From assembly GCA_021203465.1 (NCBI GenBank), contig JAJQBC010000077.1, forward strand, positions 1 to 33,540: DNA of 33,540 nt, read 5' to 3'. Position 1 is the first letter of the stretch. Every line of letters starts with the position of its first letter. The position numbers and the translations under genes were made by a program. Shown here piece after piece: positions 1 to 7,304 of this stretch. This DNA is from Lachnospiraceae bacterium. GTDB taxonomy: Bacteria; Bacillota; Clostridia; Lachnospirales; Lachnospiraceae. The notes under the pieces are model-generated. The model was given only the letters and a program-made list of their open reading frames with translations. It was not told the origin of the DNA and searched no databases.

Positions 1-25
1 CCCGCTCCCGCGCGACAGCTTCATT

Positions 26-54
26 ATATTACCAAATCTTTTTTGTCCTGTCAA
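26..54 (-). promoter_or_regulatory. Sigma-A-type promoter reading off the left edge
   Basis: On the minus strand a perfect -35 TTGACA (49-54) is followed after 17 bases by TAATAT (26-31); a TATAAT overlaps it at 23-28 but with a 20-base spacer. It lies downstream of the tRNA pair and points out of the window, so it probably drives a gene to the left that cannot be seen. This rests on sequence match only. Confidence 0.6.
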
Positions 55-113
55 CCTCTTTTTTTACAAATTTTTTTAAAATTTTTAAGACAGTTTTCAG
101 CGATAAAAAAGAG

Positions 114-202
114 CGGAGAAAGAGGGATTTGAACCCTCGCGCCGCTATTAACGACCTACTCCCTTTCCAGGGGAGCCCCTTCAGCCGCTTGGGTATTTCT
201 CC
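114..202 (-). tRNA. tRNA-Ser (anticodon GGA)
   Basis: Read on the minus strand this folds as a class II tRNA. The acceptor stem GGAGAAA (202-196) pairs with TTTCTCC (121-115), with a G discriminator at 114. The anticodon stem CTCCC/GGGAG encloses loop CTGGAAA, giving anticodon GGA for UCC/UCU codons. A long variable arm and the T-loop GGTTCAAATCC are present. CCA is not encoded. A run of six T follows directly after the 3' end (109-104) and may help termination, although I see no separate hairpin. Confidence 0.95.
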
Positions 203-262
203 ACAGTGCCTGCATCCATCAGACCATATATATTTTGTTCGAACACACTCTTCCGTGTGTAA

Positions 263-348
263 CGGAGAGAGTGGGATTCGAACCCACGCGCCCTTACGGA
301 CAAACGGTTTTCAAGACCGCCTCGTTATGACCACTTCGATATCTCTCC
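263..348 (-). tRNA. tRNA-Ser (anticodon UGA)
   Basis: Minus-strand class II tRNA. Acceptor stem GGAGAGA (348-342) pairs with TCTCTCC (270-264), discriminator G at 263. The anticodon loop reads CTTGAAA, giving UGA for UCA/UCG/UCU codons. The T-loop GGTTCGAATCC is intact and CCA is not encoded. It lies 60 bases upstream of tRNA-Ser(GGA), so the two probably share one transcript. The 60-base spacer holds only a small ACACAC/GTGTGT hairpin and an A+T-rich stretch. Confidence 0.95.
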
Positions 349-364
349 ATAAGCGACAAAGTTG

Positions 365-393
365 ATTTTACCAGCGTGTTTCCCTTTTGTCAA
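365..393 (-). promoter_or_regulatory. Promoter of the tRNA-Ser pair
   Basis: Minus strand: TTGACA (388-393), a 17-base spacer, TAAAAT (365-370). Transcription would begin near 358, about ten bases before the mature 5' end of tRNA-Ser(UGA) at 348. The TGA inside TTGACA is also the stop codon of ispD (392-390), so the promoter is embedded in the end of the upstream gene. Confidence 0.75.
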
Positions 394-1109
394 CCATTTT
401 TTGCGAATATTTCCGCAATCTTCAAATCCTCAGGTGTCGTGATTTTGATGTTTTCATAGGAACCCATTACCATGCTTGCCGAGCGGCCGCACATCTGCTC
501 CACAACCATCACGTCATCTGTGATCTGCACTCCCCGCGCCAGAAGTTCCTGCTCCTGCGCGATCAATTTTCGGTAAGCCGGAACGATCAGCTCGGAGGTG
601 AAGACCTGCGGCGTCTGAATCTGCCAGACCCGGCTGCGCTTCGGCGTCATGCGCACCCTTCCCTCTTCATCCAGAATCCGAATCGTATCCTTCACCGGCA
701 TTCCCACCTCGCAGGCCTCGTTCACGCAGGCCTCGTCGTACGCGCGCCGGAGCATTTCCCCGTCAATAAACGGCCGGACGCCATCATGGATAAAGACAAT
801 GCAATCCCGTTCACTCTTCATCGCCTGCAGTCCGTTCCAGACCGAATGATAGCGTTCCTTTCCCCCGGTCACAACCGCGCACAGTTTGTCGATATGATTG
901 TTCCTGGCAAGTTCTCTGCAAAATTCGACCTGCTCCACCCCTGTGACCAGAATGATCTCCTGAATCAGCTCTGAACGCTGAAATACATCCAGCGAATACC
1001 ACAGAACCGGTCTTCCCTGAATCTCCAAAAACTGCTTTGGCACTTTCGTACCCATCCGCTTCCCCTGCCCGGAAGCAAGCACAATCGCCGTTCCTTTCTT
1101 TCTTTCCAT
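390..1109 (-). CDS. ispD: 2-C-methyl-D-erythritol 4-phosphate cytidylyltransferase
   Basis: IspD joins CTP to methylerythritol 4-phosphate in the third step of the cytosolic MEP isoprenoid pathway. The N-terminus carries the nucleotide-binding signature ASGQGKRMGTKVPKQF, then GRPVLWYSL; the mid-region has VFIHDGVRPF and the substrate-binding TPQVF. At 239 residues it matches the family. I start at ATG 1109-1107, preceded by GGGAG; a TTG one codon earlier is less likely. The ATG shares its A with the tsaD stop (TGATG), implying translational coupling. IspF, often encoded beside IspD, is not in this window. dxs and ispA, which act before and after it in the same route, lie about 27 kb away in this window. 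Confidence 0.97.
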   Translation of the reverse strand: MERKKGTAIVLASGQGKRMGTKVPKQFLEIQGRPVLWYSLDVFQRSELIQEIILVTGVEQVEFCRELARNNHIDKLCAVVTGGKERYHSVWNGLQAMKSERDCIVFIHDGVRPFIDGEMLRRAYDEACVNEACEVGMPVKDTIRILDEEGRVRMTPKRSRVWQIQTPQVFTSELIVPAYRKLIAQEQELLARGVQITDDVMVVEQMCGRSASMVMGSYENIKITTPEDLKIAEIFAKNG

Positions 1110-2137
1110 CAACGTTCTCCCAGTGGCAGATTCGGAACCGCGTTCAGGTCGAGTCCCGCGCGATTTCCCGCCATAAACTCATAGTAAGCCGCCGCGCCGA
1201 TCATCGCCGCGTTGTCCGTACAGAGAATTGGAGATGGACAATAGAGCGGAAGCTTTCTCCGGTCACAGGCGGCCTGCATAGCCGCACGCAGCGCGGAATT
1301 CGACGCGACGCCGCCCGCCATCGCAACCTTACCAATTTTATATTCTTCTGCGGCATGAAGCGTATGCTCGACCAGCACGTCGCAGACCGCTTTCTGGAAG
1401 GAGGCCGCAATATCCGCCTCCAGAATCGGCTCGTCCTTCATACGGCAGGCATTCAGATGGTTCAGCACCGCTGATTTCACGCCGCTGAAGCTGAAATCGT
1501 AGCCGGAATCCCCGACCTTCGCCCGCGGGAAATGGATCGCGTTCGGATTGCCCTCCTTCGCGAGGCGGTCGATCTTCGGCCCGCCCGGATAGCCCAGACC
1601 GATCGCGCGCGCCACCTTGTCGAAGGCTTCGCCCGCCGCATCGTCCCGCGTGCGCCCGAGGATCTCGTATTTTCCATAATCCTTGACAATCACGAGATGC
1701 GTATGCCCGCCGGACACCACCAGGCAGAGAAAGGGCGGCTCCAGATCCTTGTGTTCTATGTAATTTGCGGAAATGTGCCCTTCAATATGGTGTACGCCGA
1801 CCAGCGGCAACCCTGCGGCATAACTGATCGCCTTCGCCTCCGCGACGCCGACCAGCAGTGCGCCGACCAGTCCCGGCCCGTAGGTCACGCCAATGGCATC
1901 GAGGTCATCCAGACCGACTTCCGCCTGACTTAAGGCCTCCCGGATCACATAATTGATTTTCTCAATGTGTTTGCGCGAGGCAATCTCCGGCACCACGCCC
2001 CCGTACAGCGTGTGCAACGCAATCTGTGAGGAAATCACATTGGACAGCACCTCGCGGCCGTTTTTCACAACCGCGGCAGCCGTCTCGTCACAGGAGCTCT
2101 CGATCGCCAGAATCAAAACGTCTTTCCTTTCACTCAT
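1109..2137 (-). CDS. tsaD: tRNA N6-threonylcarbamoyladenosine transferase TsaD
   Basis: TsaD transfers the threonylcarbamoyl group to A37 of ANN-decoding tRNAs, working with TsaB and TsaE. Signs are the ASKHA opening [14 protein letters not shown], the metal-binding [14 protein letters not shown], the GGHTHLV segment, and the C-terminal CTDNAAMIG loop. The product is 342 residues, normal for the family. I start at ATG 2137, eight bases after GAGGAGGGG; an upstream in-frame extension of 18 residues lacks family similarity. The start overlaps the rnz stop (ATGAGTGA) and the stop overlaps the ispD start. Its partner tsaB lies about 1.8 kb upstream in a separate unit. tsaE is not in the window. 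Confidence 0.97.
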   Translation of the reverse strand: MSERKDVLILAIESSCDETAAAVVKNGREVLSNVISSQIALHTLYGGVVPEIASRKHIEKINYVIREALSQAEVGLDDLDAIGVTYGPGLVGALLVGVAEAKAISYAAGLPLVGVHHIEGHISANYIEHKDLEPPFLCLVVSGGHTHLVIVKDYGKYEILGRTRDDAAGEAFDKVARAIGLGYPGGPKIDRLAKEGNPNAIHFPRAKVGDSGYDFSFSGVKSAVLNHLNACRMKDEPILEADIAASFQKAVCDVLVEHTLHAAEEYKIGKVAMAGGVASNSALRAAMQAACDRRKLPLYCPSPILCTDNAAMIGAAAYYEFMAGNRAGLDLNAVPNLPLGER

Positions 2138-3053
2138 TTCCCGGCCCCTCCTCAAACGAAAGTTCCACGGACTTGCGATCCTTGCCGGCATGTGCCTCTG
2201 GAAAAATTTTGCGAACCTCGTCCATGTAGGCCTCCGGCCAGTTAAGGGACGGGCTATAATGGGTCAGCCAGAGCTCCTTCACCTGCGCATCGCGCGCAAG
2301 CTTGGCAGCTTCATAGAAGGTCATGTGCTTGTGCTCTCTGGCTTTCGTTTCCTTACCCTTCTCCCCGTACATGCCCTCACAAATGAAAAGGTCGGAGTGC
2401 ATCGCATGATCAACGATCGACTGCATCGGACGCGTGTCAGTGCAATAGGTCAGCTTCAGTCCTTTTCGCGGCACACCCATAACCATCTCCGGTACATAAG
2501 TCTGCCCATTCGCCTCGATCGTCTCGCCTTTTTGCAACCTGCCCCAGTATGGCTTCGGAATATCAAGAGCAAGCGCCCTGTCAAGCTGAAATTTCCCGGC
2601 CCGGTCAAGTTCGAACGTGTAGCCATAGCACAGCACATTGTGATTCACCCGGAAAGCCCTCAGCCGGTAGCCGTTCAGGGAAAATTCCTCCTGCTGCCCT
2701 TCTATTTCTTTATAAATAATCGGGAAGGGCAGCTCCGGCGCGATAACGCGCAGCGCGCTCACGACCCGCTCCAGCCCTTTCGGCCCGATCAGCGTCAGCG
2801 GCTCCGTACGCTCCGCATTTCCCATCGACAGCAAAAGACCGGGCAGACCGCTGATATGATCGCCGTGATAATGCGTAAAGCAGATCACATCGATCGGTTT
2901 GAAGCTCCAGCCTTTCTCGCGGATCGTGACCTGCGTGCCCTCCCCGCAGTCAATCAGCAGGCTGCTCCCGTTGTAGCGCAACATCAGCGACGTCAGAAAA
3001 CGATAGGGAAGCGGCATCATGCCGCCGCTCCCCAGCAAACATACATCCAGCAT
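2130..3053 (-). CDS. rnz: Ribonuclease Z (tRNA 3'-end endonuclease)
   Basis: RNase Z cuts the 3' trailer from tRNA precursors that lack an encoded CCA. The protein is a 307-residue metallo-beta-lactamase-fold enzyme. Zinc ligands are in [17 protein letters not shown] (near residue 60), further ligands are in YCTDTRP, and the C-terminal motif is [10 protein letters not shown] followed by LTHYSP. The ATG at 3053 has an AGGAG site eight bases upstream. It overlaps tsaD by eight bases and follows the zinc-ribbon gene by eight. Neither serine tRNA in this window encodes CCA, so both would be typical RNase Z substrates. Confidence 0.97.
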   Translation of the reverse strand: MLDVCLLGSGGMMPLPYRFLTSLMLRYNGSSLLIDCGEGTQVTIREKGWSFKPIDVICFTHYHGDHISGLPGLLLSMGNAERTEPLTLIGPKGLERVVSALRVIAPELPFPIIYKEIEGQQEEFSLNGYRLRAFRVNHNVLCYGYTFELDRAGKFQLDRALALDIPKPYWGRLQKGETIEANGQTYVPEMVMGVPRKGLKLTYCTDTRPMQSIVDHAMHSDLFICEGMYGEKGKETKAREHKHMTFYEAAKLARDAQVKELWLTHYSPSLNWPEAYMDEVRKIFPEAHAGKDRKSVELSFEEGPGNE

Positions 3054-3061
3054 AATTTCTC

Positions 3062-3310
3062 CTATAAAAGTTCTGTCTCCTCCTCCGCCTGAACCGGAAC
3101 TGCGAAGCCCGCGGTGATCTGCTCATAACAGTCCTCGCACAGATCAAAGGAATGATGCTCGCCGTCCTTTTCGGAGAAATAGCCCCAGAGGACCTCCCCG
3201 CGGAACACGCCCTCGCGCGGAACTCCATTCTCCAGCTTCAGTTCCCGTCCGCAACGGTTGCAGACAATTTTATTTAATAGTTTTTTATTTTCATTTGTAT
3301 ATTGACGCAT
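3062..3310 (-). CDS. Small protein with two CxxC zinc-ribbon knuckles
   Basis: An 82-residue soluble protein that I cannot assign to a named function. It has CNRCGRE near residue 17 and CEDCYEQI near residue 59, spaced like the two knuckles of a zinc ribbon. There are no membrane segments, and the tail is acidic. I start at ATG 3310, directly behind a strong AGGAGG; the frame is open for another 20 codons upstream but without a ribosome site. It is the first gene of the run ending in rnz-tsaD-ispD, with a candidate promoter at 3416-3443. Its position suggests a role near RNA metabolism, but that is only inference. Confidence 0.8.
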   Translation of the reverse strand: MRQYTNENKKLLNKIVCNRCGRELKLENGVPREGVFRGEVLWGYFSEKDGEHHSFDLCEDCYEQITAGFAVPVQAEEETELL

Positions 3311-3415
3311 TGATTCTCCTCCTGTTCGCAGATCCAAAGTCCTGATACAACAATAAGCAGTTAAAAACATATTTGCAAAAAACTCAATTTGTTCATGCGT
3401 TGTACCGGCATCATC

Positions 3416-3443
3416 AGTATAATATATCAGAATTCTGTTGCAA
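3416..3443 (-). promoter_or_regulatory. Candidate promoter for the zinc-ribbon/rnz/tsaD/ispD unit
   Basis: Minus strand: TTGCAA (3438-3443), a 16-base spacer, TATACT (3416-3421). It lies in the 152-base gap between rimI and the zinc-ribbon gene, about 100 bases before the ATG. The rest of this gap is A+T-rich, with a second, weaker TTGAGT-17-TAACTG match nearer the gene and no evident reading frame. Confidence 0.5.
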
Positions 3444-3462
3444 ACAGGGAATCAATGGTCGG

Positions 3463-3897
3463 TCAGTCAGTCCGCAGCCAGAGAATGGCCGCATCCTCCC
3501 GCGGCTTCTCATAAAACTCCTTCCGCAGGCCCTCGCGCGTGAAGCCAAGCTTCTCGTAGACGTGCAGCGCCTCACAGTTGCTCACACGCACCTCCAGCGT
3601 GAAGGCCCGTATTCCCAGCGCCCTGCCCCTCCTGAGGAGTTCCGCCACGATCGCCGTGCCGATTCCGCGTCCGCGGTCGCCCTCCGCCACCGCAATGTCG
3701 AGGAGATCCGCCTCGTCGCCGACTCTCAGCAGACCGCCGTAGCCGACGATCGTGCCCTGCTCCTCGCAGACCAGGAAGAGATAGTCCACTTTTCCAAGGC
3801 TTTCCCGCAGACTCTGTTCCGACCAGGGCGTAGTGAAGGTGTTTTGCTCAAGCTCCGCCACTTCGGAGACGTCCGCCTCCGTCATCGGGCGGATCAT
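3463..3897 (-). CDS. rimI: Ribosomal protein S18-alanine N-acetyltransferase
   Basis: A GNAT-fold acetyltransferase of 144 residues. The acetyl-CoA loop GDRGRGIGTAIVAELL lies near residue 95, followed by FTLEVRVSNCEALHVYEKLGF, characteristic of RimI, which acetylates the N-terminal alanine of ribosomal protein S18. Its start overlaps the tsaB stop by four bases (ATGA). The tsaB-rimI pairing is common in Firmicutes. Substrate specificity is inferred from family and context. No clear terminator is visible after its stop. Confidence 0.92.
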   Translation of the reverse strand: MIRPMTEADVSEVAELEQNTFTTPWSEQSLRESLGKVDYLFLVCEEQGTIVGYGGLLRVGDEADLLDIAVAEGDRGRGIGTAIVAELLRRGRALGIRAFTLEVRVSNCEALHVYEKLGFTREGLRKEFYEKPREDAAILWLRTD

Positions 3898-4640
3898 GTC
3901 GCCTGCTCCCCGGCCTTCATTTTCTCTGCCCGCACGCGCTCCGCCTGCGCCATGCGCAGGTATTCCGGCCGGTGCTCGTCGGCGCTTTGCAGCTTTCCTT
4001 CCTTTATATATTCCAGTGCAAGCGCGCCGACCGCCCCTGCCCTCTGCCGGTTCAGATGTGCGGGCGCGAAGCGGACGACCCGACCCACGAGCATCTCTTC
4101 AAGCGTCTTCCGATGCAGCGGTACCGCGTCGCCGAGAAAAATCACGTCCCGCTCCCGCGCGCGGAGCTTTTCCGCAATCTCCGCGACATCCACCGCCATC
4201 TGCGGCTCGAGCACCGCAAGGCGGCTGCCCTGAAATTCGTAGATCCCTGTGTAAACTTGATTTCTCCTAGCGTCCATCAGTGGACAGATCAGATCGCCCG
4301 CGCCAAAGAGATTGTAGGCCAGCGCGTCTACCGTCGGCACCGCGACCAGCGGTTTCTCGAGAGCCAATCCCAGCCCCTTCGCTGTCGCCGAGCCGATCCG
4401 CAGCCCCGTGAAGGAGCCGGGCCCCGCGGCCACCGCGATCGCGTCGATCTCATGCAGATCAAGCTCGATCATGCGCGCGATCTCGTCCAGCATCGGCAGC
4501 AGCGTCTGCGAATGCGTCTTTTTGTAATTCACCGTGTATTCCGCGAGCAGCGTGCTGCCGGACTCGTCACCCTCCGCAACCGCCACGCTCGCCACAAGGC
4601 CGGAACTGTCCAGCGCCAGCACTTTGCAATATTCACTCAT
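3894..4640 (-). CDS. tsaB: tRNA threonylcarbamoyladenosine biosynthesis protein TsaB
   Basis: TsaB is the inactive ASKHA paralogue that scaffolds TsaD during t6A37 synthesis on tRNA. Diagnostic segments are LALDSSGLVASVAV, the KKTHSQTLLPMLDEI motif, VAAGPGSFTGLRIG and LMDARRNQVYTGIY. It is 248 residues, slightly longer than the usual ~230. The ATG at 4640 follows GGAGGATGCAGGAGC. The promoter in the repeat at 4681-4730 lies immediately upstream. In many Firmicutes tsaE precedes tsaB; here that place is taken by the repeat-flanked AAA/nuclease gene. Confidence 0.96.
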   Translation of the reverse strand: MSEYCKVLALDSSGLVASVAVAEGDESGSTLLAEYTVNYKKTHSQTLLPMLDEIARMIELDLHEIDAIAVAAGPGSFTGLRIGSATAKGLGLALEKPLVAVPTVDALAYNLFGAGDLICPLMDARRNQVYTGIYEFQGSRLAVLEPQMAVDVAEIAEKLRARERDVIFLGDAVPLHRKTLEEMLVGRVVRFAPAHLNRQRAGAVGALALEYIKEGKLQSADEHRPEYLRMAQAERVRAEKMKAGEQAT

Positions 4641-4680
4641 GCTCCTGCATCCTCCTGTCGAAAACTTCTCTTCAGCCTAT

Positions 4681-4730
4681 TAGAGTATAGATGAAATTGA
4701 TGCTTTAATCAAGAATTATCCGCATGATTC
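4681..4730. repeat. Direct repeat R1 beside the AAA/nuclease cassette
   Basis: This 50-bp stretch aligns with 6389-6440 in the same orientation. Roughly four fifths of positions are identical by my hand alignment, with one 2-base gap. Shared blocks are TAGAGTATAGA, ATCAAGAA, TATCCG and CATGATTC. The two copies bracket the broken AAA/nuclease gene and its terminator. The repeated part extends beyond the promoter core, which suggests common descent rather than chance promoter likeness. Confidence 0.75.
4684..4712 (-). promoter_or_regulatory. tsaB-rimI promoter, inside repeat R1
   Basis: Minus strand: TTGATT (4707-4712), a 17-base spacer, TATACT (4684-4689). Transcription would start near 4677, leaving a leader of about 37 bases before tsaB. 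The same promoter layout occurs at the equivalent place in repeat R2. Confidence 0.75.
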
Positions 4731-4744
4731 GGTGTGTGACCACA

Positions 4745-4777
4745 GAAAAAGAAATGACAGCCCGACGTCAGGCTGTC
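4745..4777 (-). terminator. Rho-independent terminator of the AAA/nuclease gene
   Basis: Minus-strand stem GACAGCC/GGCTGTC (4771-4777 with 4756-4762), an eight-base loop, then the T-rich tail ATTTCTTTTTC. The stop codon (4770-4768) lies in the loop, so the hairpin begins inside the last codons. It separates the cassette from the tsaB promoter. Confidence 0.75.
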
Positions 4778-6342
4778 TCGATCCTGCAAGTATGTTTCTT
4801 CGTCCCAGAGTCATAATTGATGCCGACCAGAATCAAATTTCCCAAATAGTCCTTCAGCGCACCTGTATACTGCTTCTCTTTGATCTGCCGAATCGCGGCG
4901 TCAGCTGTTTTATCGTATTTCAGTTCAACCAGCAGCGCGGGCTTATCGGAATCTCTGTGCGGGACAAACGCAAGATCTGCAAAGCCCTTCCCTGATGGCA
5001 GTTCACGAATGATCGTATAATCATTACGTGCGGTAAAGTAAGCCAGCGTTATCACGCAACTCAGCGCGTTCTCGTTATTGTATTGCAATACAGAAGTGTT
5101 CTCAATATGAATCCGGTCGACAGCCTGCTCCATGGCCTCCGCTTTCCCCTCCAGCGTAGCATTCAGAAGATATTCGGATTCTCTGAGCGCGTCGCTCACT
5201 TCCCGCCAGCCGGTATCCTGAACAGCGAGCCGAAAAGCATCCGCGACCTCCAGATTGGGAATATAAACCTCCCTCTGCTTCTGGTCATAAGCCAGATAGC
5301 CCAGATGAATGAGAAGCGTCAGAACGTTATCCCTGTTTTGCAGGCTGGTAATGTCGTTCTGAAAACTCAGCGTATCTATCTTTATCCGCTGCCCTCCAAG
5401 CATCGCTATGACGGCGTCCTTCAGGCCATCCAGATTCATGCTGATATAGCCCTTCAGCGACTCGTAGGTCTCGGACTTCGTCCAGTAATTTCCAAACTCC
5501 TCATTTTTCACCGCGTTCATGACGGAATTGGGGCTGTAAACATGCTGCACCTTATGGAAAGAATATCCGTCATACCAGGTCTGCATACTCTCGAAATCAA
5601 GCTGATGCTCTTCACAAAGGGCAATCACCTCCGCCTCCGTAAAGCCAACATACTGTGCAAGCTTCAAAGGCTGCACCATCGTATATTCCCTGAAATCAGT
5701 CAGGGCAGATTCCGTACCGTACTTCTTGATCGGCAGAATACCTGTCATATACGCGCCCGCAATCGTAATATCCGTAGCCGGTCCGCCTTTAAACAGTCCC
5801 CGAAGCAACTGGATGTATTCCTTCTGCAAAGCCTCGTCGTTCTTCGCCTCGCGGAAGAGCGCGTCCCACTCATCTATGATAACAAAAAAACGATGTCCCG
5901 TTTTCTGGCAGACCTAAAACATGGCATTCGCCAGAATACTTTCGTCAGCCCTGACATTTTCCGAATATGCCTCCCGCAGTTCCTGAATGACCTCTGTCTG
6001 AATATCAGGAACAATCCGCCTGGCATCCGTTGCAATAGAAAGAAACCTGGTAATATCCAGATAGATAACGTCAAACTGATTCAGAAACTTTCCGAAAGAC
6101 GCCGTTTTTCCGATATTTAATCCCGCAAACAATTCTCTGGAATCACAGCTCCGGTCATAATAGGCGCACAGCATTCTCGCCGCAAAGGATTTTCCAAAAC
6201 GCCGCGGACGACTGACACAGAGTAAACGATCCATAGTATCAAGAGAGCTGTTGACAAAGTCAATCATCCCCGTTTTGTCTACATATGCCCCATTCACAAT
6301 CTGCCGAAAACCCATATTGCCGGGATTTAAGTACATGCCCAT
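4768..6342 (-). pseudogene. AAA-ATPase-like / PD-(D/E)XK nuclease gene with one in-frame amber stop
   Basis: The family pairs an N-terminal AAA-ATPase-like domain with a C-terminal PD-(D/E)XK nuclease domain; members are often multicopy and their role is poorly known. The reading frame spans 524 codons. The first part holds YVDKTGMIDFVN and the Walker A segment SRPRRFGKS. Codon 143 is TAG (5916-5914). Translation resumes in exactly the same frame with the Walker B segment FFVIIDEWDALFRE and ends in the nuclease signature GFADLAF then LLVELKYDK. Both domains are otherwise intact, so this is a single-base nonsense change, a sequencing error, or a readthrough site. No good restart is seen: the next possible start is a TTG at 5829 without a ribosome site. 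ATG 6342 follows AGGGGGC. By eye it is more A+T-rich than its neighbours. Confidence 0.85.
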
Positions 6343-6388
6343 AATCCGAATGCCCCCTGAACAAAAAATGCTGATTTCTCCTGTTACG

Positions 6389-6440
6389 TAGAGTATAGAG
6401 GAAATCCGCGTTTTTATCAAGAAATATCCGCGCATGATTC
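6389..6440. repeat. Direct repeat R2 beside the AAA/nuclease cassette
   Basis: Partner of the repeat at 4681-4730, same orientation, 52 bp. It lies between the AAA/nuclease start and the divergent deacetylase gene. The distance between equivalent points of the two copies is about 1.71 kb, which would be the length of one inserted or duplicated unit. Confidence 0.75.
6392..6420 (-). promoter_or_regulatory. Promoter of the AAA/nuclease gene, inside repeat R2
   Basis: Minus strand: TTGATA (6415-6420), a 17-base spacer, TATACT (6392-6397). The expected start point near 6385 gives a leader of about 43 bases before ATG 6342. It is the counterpart of the tsaB promoter in R1. Confidence 0.75.
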
Positions 6441-6451
6441 TCTCGGAAAAC

Positions 6452-6468
6452 TCATAAGTTTTTTATGA
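6452..6468. promoter_or_regulatory. Small inverted repeat before the deacetylase gene
   Basis: TCATAA and TTATGA flank five bases, 22 bases upstream of the deacetylase ATG at 6490, in the divergent intergenic region 6343-6489. It could be an operator or just A+T-rich chance. I see no convincing plus-strand -35/-10 pair here. Confidence 0.25.
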
Positions 6469-6489
6469 AGAAATATTCCCGGAGTCTCT

Positions 6490-7281
6490 ATGAAAATTTC
6501 TGCAAAGCTTCCCCAGAGAAAATTCCCCGGCGCAAGACTCATCGTCCCGGCTCTCTGCGTCCTGATCGCCGCAGCAGGCGCATTTGTCATCTACGGTCAG
6601 GTCAGCCCAGTCTTCAGCGAGGTACAGAGCCGCAAGCTCCCGATCTACTGCGTCAGCACGGAGAAAGCGCAGGTCGCACTGAGCTTTGACGCGGCGTGGG
6701 GCAACGAGGACACCTCCACCCTTCTCTCCATCCTCGATGAATACGACGTGAAGGCTACCTTTTTCATGACCGGCGGCTGGGTCGAATCCTACCCGGACGA
6801 TGTGAAGGCCATCGCCGCCGCGGGACACGATCTCGGCAACCACAGCGAGAACCATAAGCAGATGTCAACCTTAAGCGTCAGCGAATGCAAGGAAGAAATT
6901 CAGAGTGTCCACGATAAGGTAAAAGAGCTGACCGGAATTGACATGACGCTGTTCCGCCCGCCCTACGGAGATTATAACGATACGCTGATTGAAGCCGCGA
7001 ACGGACTCGGATATCACGCGATTCAGTGGGACATTGACAGCCTGGACTGGAAAGATTACGGCGCCGACGCAATTGTATCGCGTGTTCTGGACAACGAGCA
7101 TCTCGGGAACGGCTCGATTGTCCTCATGCATAACGGAGCGACCTATATGAAGGATGCCCTGCCGCGGGTCATCGAGGGACTACGGGAAAAGGGCTATGAG
7201 CTCGTTCTCATCTCAGAACTGATCTATACGGAAGATTACGAGATGGACCACGAGGGGCGGCAGTATGTGACCGGCAGCTGA
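6490..7281 (+). CDS. Membrane-anchored polysaccharide deacetylase, PdaB-like
   Basis: A carbohydrate esterase family 4 (NodB-fold) protein of 263 residues that probably removes acetyl groups from peptidoglycan outside the membrane. Residues ~16-40 form one membrane anchor. Motifs follow in order: VALSFDAAWGNED (motif 1), HDLGNHSENH (motif 2), FRPPYGDYN (motif 3), DIDSLDWKD (motif 4) and IVLMHNGA (motif 5). In motif 1 the usual second Asp of TFDDG is Ala, as I recall for clostridial sporulation-type PdaB relatives. ATG 6490 follows GGAG by five bases. It is the only convincing plus-strand gene, divergent from the AAA/nuclease cassette. A spore-cortex or forespore role is inferred from family likeness; a vegetative wall role is possible. 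Confidence 0.9.
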   Translation: MKISAKLPQRKFPGARLIVPALCVLIAAAGAFVIYGQVSPVFSEVQSRKLPIYCVSTEKAQVALSFDAAWGNEDTSTLLSILDEYDVKATFFMTGGWVESYPDDVKAIAAAGHDLGNHSENHKQMSTLSVSECKEEIQSVHDKVKELTGIDMTLFRPPYGDYNDTLIEAANGLGYHAIQWDIDSLDWKDYGADAIVSRVLDNEHLGNGSIVLMHNGATYMKDALPRVIEGLREKGYELVLISELIYTEDYEMDHEGRQYVTGS

Positions 7282-7292
7282 GCTGCCGTCAC
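7267..7292 (+). terminator. Hairpin over the deacetylase stop codon, possible terminator
   Basis: Plus-strand stem GTGA-CGGCAGC / GCTGCCG-TCAC with one bulged C and the stop codon TGA as the loop. T-rich bases (CATTTCATTTTTG) begin about ten bases later, so this is not a classical terminator. It separates two convergent genes and could protect the 3' end or act weakly as a terminator. Confidence 0.4.
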
Positions 7293-7304
7293 TGTCCAGC
7301 CATT

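Noticed and set aside
1953-3092. Long plus-strand open frame (379 codons) opposite rnz and tsaD
   Set aside because: It is antisense to two well-supported genes, has no family motifs, and reflects G+C-rich codon use on the other strand. The same holds for other long antisense frames, for example at 19149-20093 and 20097-21128.
4768-5829. Downstream half of the AAA/nuclease gene as an independent gene
   Set aside because: Its only start is a TTG without a ribosome site, and the Walker B motif lies upstream of it; it is better read as the second part of a gene split by one amber codon.
5914-5916. Amber codon as pyrrolysine
   Set aside because: The family is not known to use pyrrolysine, and there is no pyl gene or insertion context in the window; a simple nonsense change is more likely.
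6343-6489. A small gene between the AAA/nuclease gene and the deacetylase
   Set aside because: Only an upstream extension of the AAA frame and a short shifted frame exist; both lack ribosome sites, and the repeat and promoter explain the sequence.
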